From CAYMYN01 sp964394665 (GTDB lineage: Bacteria > Planctomycetota > UBA1135 > GCA-002686595): a stretch of 43,381 bases of DNA. The notes beneath the pieces were generated by a model. The model was not told the origin of the DNA. It worked only from the letters and a program-made list of their open reading frames with translations, and ran no database searches. Below are positions 16,936 to 24,393 of the stretch, one piece after another. Position 1 is the first letter of the stretch; each line of letters begins with the position of its first letter. The DNA is taken from assembly GCA_964394665.1 (NCBI GenBank), contig CAYMYN010000037.1, positions 1 through 43,381 of the forward strand. The letters run 5' to 3'. The position numbers were made by a program, and so were the translations under genes.

Positions 16936-17517
16936 GTGAACCCCGCTCGCACCTACGAGTTGCTGGAGCGCCTGGCCAACCTGCTGCGCTCCGAGGAACG
17001 ACGGGTGGGGCAGGAGCGCGGGCTCTCCAGCGTGCACCTGCACGCCCTCGGCTACTTCGCGCGCGCCAACCGCTACAGCGACACGGCCGCGGCCCTGACC
17101 GAGTACCTGGGGATCACCAAGGGCACGGCGTCCCAGACGATCGGCGTGTTGCTCGAGCGGGGCCTCGTGCGCGCCGAGCGCGACGAGGCCGACGCGCGCA
17201 AACAGCACCTCGCGCCGACGGCCGAAGGCCGGCGCGTGCTCGCCGCCTGCCATCCGCCGCCCCTCCTGCGCCGCGCTCTGGCGGAGCTCACCTCGCCGGC
17301 CGAGGACCTCGAGGCCGCCCTCGAGTCCCTGCTGCGCGCCGTGCAGCGTGCGGGGGGCTCGCGGGCCTTCGGTGTCTGCGCCACCTGCCGCCACCTCCTG
17401 CGCCAACCGCGCTCCCAGTCCTGCGGCCTGACCGGCGAGGCCCTCTCGGCCACGGACACCCAGCGCATCTGTCGCGAGCAGGAGCTCCCGGACGAAGCCG
17501 GTCGAGCCCGGGGCTGA
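16936..17517 (+). CDS. MarR-family regulator with C-terminal four-Cys cluster
   Basis: From the GTG at 16936 the protein has 193 residues; an in-frame ATG at 16909 would add nine. The winged helix-turn-helix lies at about 45-95: TAAALTEYLGITKGTASQTI as the DNA-reading helices, then the wing RDEADARKQHLAPTAEG. MarR proteins are dimeric repressors released by ligand or oxidation. Unusually the C-terminus carries Cys148, 151, 163 and 179 (CATC, SCGL, ICREQE), a spacing suited to zinc or an Fe-S cluster. A redox, NO or metal signal is therefore plausible but not shown. It is divergent from the protoglobin gene and 242 bases upstream of the outer-membrane protein gene, whose leader holds operator-like repeats. 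These two neighbours are the likely targets. Confidence 0.85.
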   Translation: MNPARTYELLERLANLLRSEERRVGQERGLSSVHLHALGYFARANRYSDTAAALTEYLGITKGTASQTIGVLLERGLVRAERDEADARKQHLAPTAEGRRVLAACHPPPLLRRALAELTSPAEDLEAALESLLRAVQRAGGSRAFGVCATCRHLLRQPRSQSCGLTGEALSATDTQRICREQELPDEAGRARG

Positions 17518-17560
17518 CCCCACTGGGCGGGCGTCGTCCCGACCCCGCCCGGGCGTTCCG

Positions 17561-17595
17561 CCCATAGGAGTTATGGGGCGCAGAAACCCTATGGG
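17561..17595. promoter_or_regulatory. Operator-like inverted repeats upstream of the outer-membrane gene
   Basis: CCCATA (17561-17566) and TATGGG (17572-17577) form a perfect inverted repeat with a 5-base spacer. The related CCTATGGG follows at 17588-17595; it is the exact reverse complement of CCCATAGG at 17561-17568. These stand out in the GC-rich context and resemble binding half-sites for a dimeric regulator, most simply the MarR-family protein encoded just upstream. Confidence 0.45.
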
Positions 17596-17643
17596 AGCGC
17601 TCTCCCAGGGGGTCCGGCGGCTGGCCGGGGGCCGTGGATGCCG

Positions 17644-17658
17644 ATAGGTTTCACCTAT
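17644..17658. promoter_or_regulatory. Third operator-like palindrome
   Basis: ATAGGT, TTC, ACCTAT form a perfect 15-base inverted repeat followed by GG. The half-site (CCATAGG/CCTATGG type) is shared with the sites at 17561-17595, which suggests one regulator binding several times in this leader. Confidence 0.45.
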
Positions 17659-17678
17659 GGCCGCCTAGGCAGCGCGGA

Positions 17679-17700
17679 TCGCGGAGGGGGCCCTCCGCGA
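17679..17700 (+). other. Hairpin in the leader of the outer-membrane gene
   Basis: A 10-bp stem (TCGCGGAGGG/CCCTCCGCGA) surrounds only two bases, so in RNA the tip would open. It lies 60 bases before the ATG at 17760. It could be a terminator for the regulator gene or a leader structure. No T-tract is seen. Confidence 0.35.
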
Positions 17701-17759
17701 GGCCCTCGGACGGGAACCCGCGCTCCCTTCCTCCCCAACGCAACTCCTCCCCAGCCCCG

Positions 17760-18833
17760 ATGCGTCTTCCCTCGATCTTCCTCGCCACCACCGTTGCCGT
17801 GCTGGCCCTGGTGGGCGCCCCGCGCCACGCCTGGGCCCAGGGCTGAATCGTCGCCCGCCAGAGCGCGCCCGTGTTTGGCGCGCAAGGTCCCGCGTTCCTC
17901 GAGCAAGGCGGCTGGGAGTTCGCCTTCGGCTTCCGCTACATGAAGTCGGACAAACACTTCGTGGGCGTGAAGGAGCAGCCCCACCGCGAGGAGGAGGGAA
18001 CGCAGGTCATCAACCACATGTGGCTCGGAGACTTCGCCCTGACCTACGGCTGGACGGATCGCACCACGGTCACCTTCGCCCTGCCCTACCAGGTGGCCGA
18101 CCGCTCCCAGCGCATCAACGGCCTGGTGCCGGCGGCGCGCAACAAGACCAGCGCGCGGGGGTTCGGAGACCTGACCGTGACTGCGCGGCGCTGGATGCTC
18201 GATCCCGCCGAGCACCCGTCGCAGAACATCCAGCTCGGCTTCGGCATCAAGCTGCCGACCGGCAAGCCCAACGAGGTCGATACCTTCCGCACGCAGTCGG
18301 GCGGCATCGAGGGTCAGCAGGTCGTGCGCACGGTCGACCAGTCGATCCAGCCCGGCGACGGCGGCCTGGGCTTCGTGGCCGAGCTCGCGGCCTTCAAGCA
18401 GTTCGGCCGCTTCACGCCGTATCTCTCCGCGACCTACCTGTTCAATCCCGAGGGCACCAACGGCGTGCGCACCTACCGCTCGCGGCCTGGCGAAGAGGTC
18501 ATGTCGATCGCCGATCAATACGTCGGCCGCGTCGGCGTGCAATATGCCGTGCCAGGTCTGGACGGCTTCTCGGTCGGCCTCGGCGGGCGCATCGAAGGGG
18601 TTCCCGTGGAGGACGTCTTCGGACCGAGCAAGGGCTTTCGCCGGCCGGGCTACGCGGTCTCGATCGAGCCGATGTTGTCGTACGCGGGAGCCAAGAACAC
18701 CTTCTCGCTCAGCTTGCCGATCGCCGTGCAGCGCAATCGCGAGAAGAGCGTCACCGACAAGGAGAACGACCACCACGGGGACGCCGCCTTCGCGGACTGG
18801 GTCCTGCTCCTGGGCTGGACCCACCGCTTCTGA
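17760..18833 (+). CDS. Outer-membrane beta-barrel/transporter with in-frame TGA at codon 29
   Basis: ATG at 17760 encodes a clean 28-residue signal peptide (LATTVAVLALVGAPRHAWAQG). The next codon, 17844-17846, is TGA. The same frame then runs without interruption for 328 more codons (IVARQSAPVFGAQG and onward) to the stop at 18833. The mature part has alternating beta strands (WEFAFGFRYMKSDKHFVG, LGDFALTYGWTDRTTVTFAL, LGFGIKLPTGKPNE) and ends LLLGWTHRF. A C-terminal Phe is typical of outer-membrane barrels. It resembles the MetA-pathway/'transporter' porin group. In related proteins I would expect Cys just after the signal peptide, so TGA may replace TGC or TGT. Options are selenocysteine, a recent nonsense mutation or a sequence error. 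Initiation at GTG 17871 would lose the signal peptide and is unlikely to give a functional barrel. Confidence 0.7.
17863..17883 (+). promoter_or_regulatory. SECIS-like hairpin just after the in-frame TGA
   Basis: GCGCGCC (17863-17869), a 7-base loop CGTGTTT, and GGCGCGC (17877-17883) form a perfect 7-bp stem. The loop begins 23 bases after the TGA and has G as its second base. This agrees with the loose bacterial SECIS description (loop roughly 16-37 bases after UGA, G among the first two loop bases). GC-rich DNA makes such stems common, so this is suggestive only. Confidence 0.3.
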
Positions 18834-18885
18834 TCCCGACTCGCCAGGGATGGGCGACGAGGGAGCTCCGAGAGAAGAAGGGAGT

Positions 18886-18918
18886 GCCACCCGCGGGTCC
18901 TCGGGGCCCGCGGGTGGC
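18886..18918 (+). terminator. Strong terminator-like hairpin after the outer-membrane gene
   Basis: GCCACCCGCGGG (18886-18897) and CCCGCGGGTGGC (18907-18918) form a perfect 12-bp stem with a 9-base loop, 53 bases after the stop. A short CGTTCTC follows rather than a T-tract. It separates this gene from the next one, which starts at 18983. Confidence 0.6.
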
Positions 18919-18982
18919 CGTTCTCGGAGCGCGCGACGCCAGAATGGGCTCGGGTGCCGGGACGGTGTCGAAGCAGGTGGGC

Positions 18983-21535
18983 ATGAAGCTCGAGCGCGGT
19001 AGGGGAGCCGACCAGGGACCCGTTCGCGGGGCGCAGGAGCGTTCGGCTCGAGCGGCCGACCGCGCGTTGGCCCGCGTTGCGATCGCGCTCTCCGGGGGGC
19101 TCGCGCTCGTCTACCAGTTGTGTTGGGTGCGCGGCTTCGCGTTGCTCGTGGGCTCCTCCGGGCCGGCGCTGGCGCTGACGCTCGCCGCGGCCCTGTCGGG
19201 TCTCGCGCTCGGCAGCGCGTACTTCGGCCGCCGGGCGGTGCGCTGGCGGCGCCCGTGGCGGGCCTACGCGTGGCTCGAGATCGGCGCCGGCGTGGCGGCA
19301 TCGTGGGTGCCGCTCCTGCAGGCCGGCTACGAGCGCCTGGCGCCGGCCCTGGACGGATCGCTCGAGGGCCGACCCGCGACGCTGCTGGTGGTGCGCGGGC
19401 TCGCGGTCGCGCCCGCCATCCTTCCGGTTTGTTTCCTGCTCGGCGGCACCTTGCCGGCCCTCGTCCAGGCCCTCGACGATCGACGCGGCGTGGGCGGGAT
19501 CGAGTCGGGCGGGCTGTATGCGGCCAGCACCCTGGGCGCCGTGGCCGGCGCGCTCGCCTTCCCGTTCGCCCTGCTCCCGGGCCTCGGAGCACCGCTCTCC
19601 TATCGCGCCGCGCTCGTCGGATCGATCGCGCTGGGCGTCCTGGCGCTGGTGCTGCGCGGCTCGCGGGGAGCGCCCGCGGGCTCGAGCCCCGAGGAGCCCC
19701 TCCCGCGCGCGCCGCGGCCATCGTTGCTCGCGCTCGCCGCCGCCTCGGGACTCGTCACCCTGGCGCTCGAGTTGGTCTGGGCGCGCATGTCGGCCCAGGT
19801 CCACCACAGCGCGATCCATGCCTACGCCCTCGTGCTGGCCCTCTTCCTGCTGGCGCTGGGCCTGGGCGCCGCGGGTGCGGCGTGGACGCTGCGCCGGGGA
19901 CTGGATCCCTGGCGGACCCTCGCCTGGGCCTGGCTCGCGGCCGGGGTCACGACCCTCGCGGCGGGTCCGATCTTCCTGTGGGCCACGGACGGCCTCGACT
20001 ATCTGCACGCCCAGAGCCCGATCGGCTACCTGCGCGCGTTGCTCGCCCTGTGCGCCGGGACCCTGCTCCTGCCCAGCCTGTGCGCGGGCGCGGCGCTGCC
20101 GCTCCTGTTCGCCCTCGCAACCCGCGGGCCCGGGGGAGCAGCGGCGCCGGTGGGCAGCCTGCTCGCGGCCAACGGAGCCGGCGCGGTCGCGGGGCCGCTG
20201 CTGGCGAGCTTCGTGCTGTTCCCGTGGCTCGGCCTGTGGTGGACCGCCGTCGCGTTGGGGGCGGCGCTGCTCGCCCTGGGGCTGATCGCCACTCGCGCGG
20301 GCGGTGGCGCGTCGCTGCCGCGGGCGGCGGTGCTGTTGCTGCTCGCCGCGCCGTTGGCTTGGCGGGCGCCCGATGCGCCGCGCGTGCGCCTCGAGGCCGG
20401 GGAAGAGCTCGTCTGGTTGGCCGAGGGGGCCCACGGAATCGTGAGCGTGATCCGCGATCCGAGCGGCCTGCGCCTGGCGCTCGATGGCTCGTACACGCTG
20501 GGCGGCAGCCGCTCGCTCGGCGACGAGCGCCAGCTCGGGCATCTGCCCTTGCTCCTGCACGCCGCGCCGCGCCGAGTGGCGTTCCTGGGCCTGGGCACCG
20601 GCATCACGGCCAGCGCGGCTCTCTTCCACGACCCCGAGGAGATCCGGGTCTTCGAGCTCGTGCCCGAGGTCGCCCGCGCCGCGCGCGAGTTCTTCGCGCC
20701 CTTCAACCGCGGCCTGCTCGACGATCCGCGCGTGCGCCTGGTGCGCGGCGACGCGCGCAGCCACCTGCGTGCGCACGCCGGCTCGTTCGACGTGATCGTC
20801 GGGGACCTGGTCGTGCCCTGGAGGCGCGGCGAAGCGGCGCTGCACACCCGCGAGAGCTTCGCGCTCGCCCGCCGCGCCCTGGCTCCCGGGGGCCTCTTCT
20901 GCCAGTGGCTGCCCCTGTTCCAGATGACCGAGGAGGAGCTGCGCATCGTCGCCGCGACCTTCCTCGACGTGTTCGGGAGCGCGACGCTCTGGCGCGGCGA
21001 CTTCGTGGCCGGCCAACCGACCCTGGCCTTGGTCGGCGGGCTCGGGGATCGAGCCCTCGACCCGGCGGCCATCGACGCGCGCACGGGGGCTCTCGCGCAG
21101 GAACTCGCCGTCGACCAGCGTTACCTCGCGCACGCCGCTGGCGTGTGGCTGCACCTCGTGGGGGAACTGTCCGCGGGGGATCCCTGGTCGATCGGGGCGC
21201 CGCTCAACACCGAGGCCGACCCGCGCCTCGAGTTGCTCTCGGCCCGCACCCACTTCCCCGGCCGCGCCGCTTCGGACTCCGTGCTCGTAGCCGGACGACT
21301 GGCGCGCTTCCTGGCGCGCTTCGAGCCGTTCGAGCCCGACCGCGACGGTCCGTTGCGCGCGCTCGAGGCTGCGCATCGCCGCTGGCGGGACCTCGGCGCG
21401 CGTCTGTTCGAGGCTTCGTGCCTCGCCGAGGAGGGCGAGCTCGCGCGGGCGCAGGAGCTCGCCTTCGGCACGATCCGCGAGCTGCCCGAGCCGATTCGTC
21501 GGCGCATCCTGGGTCCCGCCGCGGGTGAATTCTGA
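18983..21535 (+). CDS. Fused multi-helix membrane protein/spermidine synthase-like protein
   Basis: This 850-residue protein starts at the ATG at 18983, preceded by an AGGTGGG Shine-Dalgarno-like stretch; an upstream ATG at 18944 is possible. About residues 30-460 form 10-12 membrane helices (starting ALARVAIALSGGLALVYQLCW). The C-terminal part, about residues 470-760, has the spermidine-synthase Rossmann fold: FLGLGTGITASA (SAM-loop position, about residue 534), RVFELVPEVARAAREFF, VRLVRGDARSHL and DVIVGDLVVPW. In true spermidine synthases this fold transfers aminopropyl groups. Members fused to membrane domains are widespread in Planctomycetota and mostly uncharacterised, so neither substrate nor direction is known. 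No polyamine gene lies nearby. The final 80 residues are helical and not recognised. Confidence 0.8.
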   Translation: MKLERGRGADQGPVRGAQERSARAADRALARVAIALSGGLALVYQLCWVRGFALLVGSSGPALALTLAAALSGLALGSAYFGRRAVRWRRPWRAYAWLEIGAGVAASWVPLLQAGYERLAPALDGSLEGRPATLLVVRGLAVAPAILPVCFLLGGTLPALVQALDDRRGVGGIESGGLYAASTLGAVAGALAFPFALLPGLGAPLSYRAALVGSIALGVLALVLRGSRGAPAGSSPEEPLPRAPRPSLLALAAASGLVTLALELVWARMSAQVHHSAIHAYALVLALFLLALGLGAAGAAWTLRRGLDPWRTLAWAWLAAGVTTLAAGPIFLWATDGLDYLHAQSPIGYLRALLALCAGTLLLPSLCAGAALPLLFALATRGPGGAAAPVGSLLAANGAGAVAGPLLASFVLFPWLGLWWTAVALGAALLALGLIATRAGGGASLPRAAVLLLLAAPLAWRAPDAPRVRLEAGEELVWLAEGAHGIVSVIRDPSGLRLALDGSYTLGGSRSLGDERQLGHLPLLLHAAPRRVAFLGLGTGITASAALFHDPEEIRVFELVPEVARAAREFFAPFNRGLLDDPRVRLVRGDARSHLRAHAGSFDVIVGDLVVPWRRGEAALHTRESFALARRALAPGGLFCQWLPLFQMTEEELRIVAATFLDVFGSATLWRGDFVAGQPTLALVGGLGDRALDPAAIDARTGALAQELAVDQRYLAHAAGVWLHLVGELSAGDPWSIGAPLNTEADPRLELLSARTHFPGRAASDSVLVAGRLARFLARFEPFEPDRDGPLRALEAAHRRWRDLGARLFEASCLAEEGELARAQELAFGTIRELPEPIRRRILGPAAGEF

Positions 21536-21751
21536 CCGCGGCGCCCACATCGCGCCTACCGCAGCCTGCGTACCCCTCGGCTTCGCGGGTACGCCGTTCG
21601 GCCCAGCGGGGTCGCGCCCCGTCGACAGGTACCGTGGACGCTCGTGCCCTGGGGGTCGCGGGCGATCCTCGTTCGCGCAGGTCGGGGCACGGCGCGGCCG
21701 GCGGATGGGCTGGCGGCCGAAGTTCTCTCAGAGACCGGGAGGAAAGTTGCG
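21536..21751. other. 216-base gap: terminator hairpin and ribosome site
   Basis: Apart from the hairpin at 21568-21594 and a GGAGG Shine-Dalgarno at about 21738-21742, which fixes the ATG at 21752, I see nothing convincing here. A small GGGG/CCCC hairpin lies near 21608-21620. Confidence 0.4.
21568..21594 (+). terminator. Terminator-like hairpin
   Basis: GCGTACCC (21568-21575) and GGGTACGC (21587-21594) form an 8-bp stem with an 11-base loop. It begins 32 bases after the stop of the fused membrane/synthase gene. No T-tract follows. Confidence 0.45.
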
Positions 21752-22285
21752 ATGCAAGTGCGTGAACTGATGACCCGCGACGTGCAGGTGTGTGGACCGC
21801 GCGACGACCTGAACCGCGCCGCGCAGATCATGTGGGACCACGACTGCGGCGTCGTGCCGGTCGTCGACTCCGAGCGGCGGCCGATCGGCATGGTCACCGA
21901 CCGCGATGTCTGCATGGCCGCCTACACCCAGGGCAAGCCCCTGTCCGCGATCCGCGCCGAGGAAGTGATGAGCCGCGAGCTGCAGACCTGCGGCCCCGAC
22001 ACTCCGGTGGGGGACGCCGAGGCCGCCATGCGCGAGCGCCGCGTGCGCCGCCTACCCGTCGTCGATCCAGCGGGCAAGCTGGTCGGCATCCTCTCGCTCA
22101 ACGATGTCGCGCGGCGGGCGGTCCAGGAGCGCGGCAAGCGGCGCGGCACTCCGGCCCTCGATGAGGTCAGCGAGACCCTGGCCGCGGTCTGCCGGCCCTG
22201 GTCCGAGGTCGTCGGCGAAGGCGCGCGGGGCGTCGAACGTTCCAAGCAGGGCGCGGCGGTGCTGGTGCCGCGCGGTTCCAGGTGA
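21752..22285 (+). CDS. Two-CBS-domain protein
   Basis: This 177-residue soluble protein has a pair of CBS motifs: VRELMTRDVQVCGPRDDLN to GMVTDRDVCMAA (residues 3-57), and AEEVMSRELQTCGPDTPVGD to VGILSLNDVARRAV (69-124). A roughly 50-residue basic, unrecognised tail follows. CBS pairs bind adenosine nucleotides (AMP, ATP, SAM) and regulate other proteins; stand-alone versions are common in stress regulons. The start is fixed by GGGAGGAAAG about 7 bases upstream. It is followed after 34 bases by a phosphoribosyltransferase and then a dienelactone-hydrolase-like gene, a combination often seen together in stress or dormancy islands, so an operon is likely. Confidence 0.9.
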   Translation: MQVRELMTRDVQVCGPRDDLNRAAQIMWDHDCGVVPVVDSERRPIGMVTDRDVCMAAYTQGKPLSAIRAEEVMSRELQTCGPDTPVGDAEAAMRERRVRRLPVVDPAGKLVGILSLNDVARRAVQERGKRRGTPALDEVSETLAAVCRPWSEVVGEGARGVERSKQGAAVLVPRGSR

Positions 22286-22319
22286 ATCGGAGGACGAGTT
22301 CCCCGGAGCGCGGACGACC

Positions 22320-23006
22320 TTGATCTACGCGGATCGCACCGAAGCCGGCCGCATGCTGGCGCGCGAGCTGGCGCCCCTCGCGGGCAGCCCGAACCTGCTC
22401 GTGCTCGGATTGCCGCGCGGCGGCGTCCCGGTCGCGGCCGAGGTCGCCCGCGCCCTGGGGGCGCCGCTCGAGGTGTGGGTCGTGCGCAAGCTCGGCGCGC
22501 CCGATCAGGAGGAGCTCGCGGTGGGCGCGATCGCCAGCGGGGGCGTGGTCGACCTCGACCACGCCCTGCTCCAGCGGCTGGGCGTCGACGAAGCGGAGCT
22601 GCAGCGCGTCCTCGCGCGCGAGCGGGCCGAGCTCGAGCGCCGCGAGCGCGCCTACCGGGGCCAGCGCCCGGCCCTCGAGATCCGAGACCGACTCTTGATC
22701 GTGGTCGACGATGGCCTGGCGACGGGCGCGACGATGCGGGCCGCGCTGCGCTCCCTGAAACGCCTCGGCCCCGCGCGCATCGTCGTCGCCGTCCCGGTGG
22801 CCTCGCGCGAGGCTTGCCGCGAGATCGCCGCGTTGGCCGATGCCTGCGTCTGCCCCGCCCAACCCGAGGTCTTCTGGGCCGTGGGGCAGTGGTACGCCGA
22901 CTTCGCGCAGGTCACCGACGCCCAGGTGCAGGCGTGCCTCGAGCGCGCGGACCGCGAGCGCCGCAGGCCTGGCGCGGCTCGCTCGGACCCCGCGCCACTG
23001 CCCTGA
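22320..23006 (+). CDS. Phosphoribosyltransferase (stress-type), TTG start
   Basis: This 228-residue protein belongs to the type I phosphoribosyltransferase fold. It begins IYADRTEAGRMLARELAPL, then LVLGLPRGGVPVAAEVARAL. The PRPP-binding motif is LLIVVDDGLATGATM (residues 125-139), with the two acidic residues and the TGAT loop. There is no ATG or GTG in frame before the conserved start, so the TTG at 22320 is the best start, with GGAG about 12 bases upstream. The base substrate is unknown. Proteins of this group occur next to, or fused with, dienelactone-hydrolase-like domains, for example in mycobacterial dormancy genes. Here the hydrolase is the separate next gene, 72 bases downstream. Confidence 0.85.
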   Translation: MIYADRTEAGRMLARELAPLAGSPNLLVLGLPRGGVPVAAEVARALGAPLEVWVVRKLGAPDQEELAVGAIASGGVVDLDHALLQRLGVDEAELQRVLARERAELERRERAYRGQRPALEIRDRLLIVVDDGLATGATMRAALRSLKRLGPARIVVAVPVASREACREIAALADACVCPAQPEVFWAVGQWYADFAQVTDAQVQACLERADRERRRPGAARSDPAPLP

Positions 23007-23078
23007 GCTCGAGGGCGTCCCCCCTCCCTGCGCCCGGCCCGCCGGAACCGTCCCCCCCCGGCCCCGAGCCCACGCCCC

Positions 23079-23759
23079 ATGGATCGCCCCTCTCCTCCGA
23101 TGCTGCGCGTCGCCCCGGTCGAGGTCCCCGCCGCGGGGATCACGCTCTACGGCGACCTGACCCTGCCCGCCGCGGCCCGCGGTCTCGTGCTCTTCGCCCA
23201 CGGCAGCGGGAGCAGCCGATTGAGCCCCCGCAATCGCGCGGTGGCGGCGCGTTTGGTCGAGGCGGGCCTCGGCACCCTCCTGCTGGACCTCCTGAGCGCG
23301 GACGAGGAGCGCCGGGAACAGGCCGGGGCGACCCTGCGCTTCGACGTCGAGCTGCTGGGCCGGCGCCTGGTGGCCGTCCTCGACTGGCTCGCCGCGCGGC
23401 CGGCGACCTCGACGTTGCCCGTGGGCCTCTTCGGGGCCAGCACCGGCGCGGCGGCGGCGCTCGTGGCGGCGGTCGAACGCCCCGCCGCGGTGCGGGCGGT
23501 GGTCTCGCGCGGGGGGCGGCCGGACCTCGCCGGGGCCAGCCTGGGGACGGTGCGCGCGCCGACCCTCCTGATCGTCGGTGGGGACGACGCCGAGGTGCTC
23601 GAGCTCAATCGGGAGGCCCTGGCCGCCCTCGACGCTCCCGCGGAGCTGGCGATCGTCCCGGGCGCGACGCACCTGTTCGAGGAGCCCGGGGCCCTCGAGC
23701 GCGTGGCCGAGCTCGCCGCGGAGTGGTTCACGGCCTGCTTCGCGGCCCCACCCGCCTGA
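23079..23759 (+). CDS. Alpha/beta hydrolase, dienelactone-hydrolase-like
   Basis: This 226-residue cytoplasmic protein has an alpha/beta hydrolase fold. It shows the oxyanion region LVLFAHGSGSSRLSPRN (residues 37-52), nucleophile elbow GLFGASTGAAAA (Ser121), catalytic Asp in LLIVGGDDAEV (169/170) and catalytic His in GATHLFEEPG (His198). All triad residues are present. The substrate is unknown; family partners act on esters or lactones, and the group is repeatedly linked to phosphoribosyltransferases, as here. It ends the CBS-phosphoribosyltransferase-hydrolase trio and is followed after 54 bases by the metal-resistance genes on the same strand. Confidence 0.88.
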   Translation: MDRPSPPMLRVAPVEVPAAGITLYGDLTLPAAARGLVLFAHGSGSSRLSPRNRAVAARLVEAGLGTLLLDLLSADEERREQAGATLRFDVELLGRRLVAVLDWLAARPATSTLPVGLFGASTGAAAALVAAVERPAAVRAVVSRGGRPDLAGASLGTVRAPTLLIVGGDDAEVLELNREALAALDAPAELAIVPGATHLFEEPGALERVAELAAEWFTACFAAPPA

Positions 23760-23813
23760 GGGCCAGCCGGAAGGCATCGGACCTGGCCGGGTCCGCGGGC
23801 ACGCCGTACAACG

Positions 23814-24242
23814 GTGTGCGTGACGTTCCTCGCCCGCGTCGTCCTGGCCCTGATGGCCCTCGGCGCCCAGCTCCCGGTGGCGCTGGCGGTGCCGCTGTGC
23901 CTGTGCGAGGCGTTGCCGATCTTCTGCCCGGCCGACGGGGCCTGCGCGCGCGGGTCCGAGCGACCCCCGAGCTGCTGCGCGCCCGCTCCGGCGGAACCGC
24001 GCAGCGACGTCGGATCCGCGCAGGAGGCCCCGACCTCCTGCTGCGGCTGCGAGCTGCACGTCGGTGGCGAGGGCGCCGCGCCGCTCGCGCCCGCCCCCAC
24101 CCAGCACGGGGCCCTTGCGGCGTTGCCGCCCGACTGTGGAGCATCCTGCGCGCCGCCCGCGCTCGCGCGGGCTCTGCCCGAGCCCGCGGCGCGCCCACCG
24201 GATCGTGCGTCGGCGGCTTTCAATCGCCCCCTGCGGATCTAG
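23814..24242 (+). CDS. Small exported Cys-rich protein, possible metal-binding
   Basis: This is a 142-residue protein from GTG 23814; GTG 23820 would also serve. A hydrophobic leader (FLARVVLALMALGAQLPVAL) is followed by a mature part with 11 Cys: C29, 31, 38, 44, 54-55, 76-77, 79, 108 and 112. They include SCCAP and the CCGCELH cluster. The rest is Ala, Pro and Glu rich with no fold I recognise. The position at the head of a copper/heavy-metal cluster and the paired Cys suggest periplasmic metal binding, but this is inference. The third-position GC pattern and the signal peptide support a real gene. Confidence 0.6.
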   Translation: MCVTFLARVVLALMALGAQLPVALAVPLCLCEALPIFCPADGACARGSERPPSCCAPAPAEPRSDVGSAQEAPTSCCGCELHVGGEGAAPLAPAPTQHGALAALPPDCGASCAPPALARALPEPAARPPDRASAAFNRPLRI

Positions 24243-24393
24243 ACCTCGCGGAGCGCACAGCGTGCGCCGCCGGCCAGTCCGGCATGCGTGGGGCCCCTCG
24301 GCCTCCCCGGGCGTGTCCTCACGCCGATCGAGCCGCGATCGTCGGCTCGCGCCACTCCGCACCCGACCGCACTCCGTCCCGATCCGTCGAACC

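Noticed and set aside
13054..17517. A very long open frame on the plus strand running into the MarR-family gene
   Set aside because: Its first 3.8 kb are antisense to the S41 peptidase and protoglobin genes and read as Arg/Gly/Ala-rich non-protein sequence. Only the end (from 16936) is a real gene.
17844..17846. UGA as a reassigned sense codon for the whole genome
   Set aside because: Other genes in the window (for example the ABC-F, CBS and TolC genes) end at TGA where homology ends, so UGA is a normal stop here.
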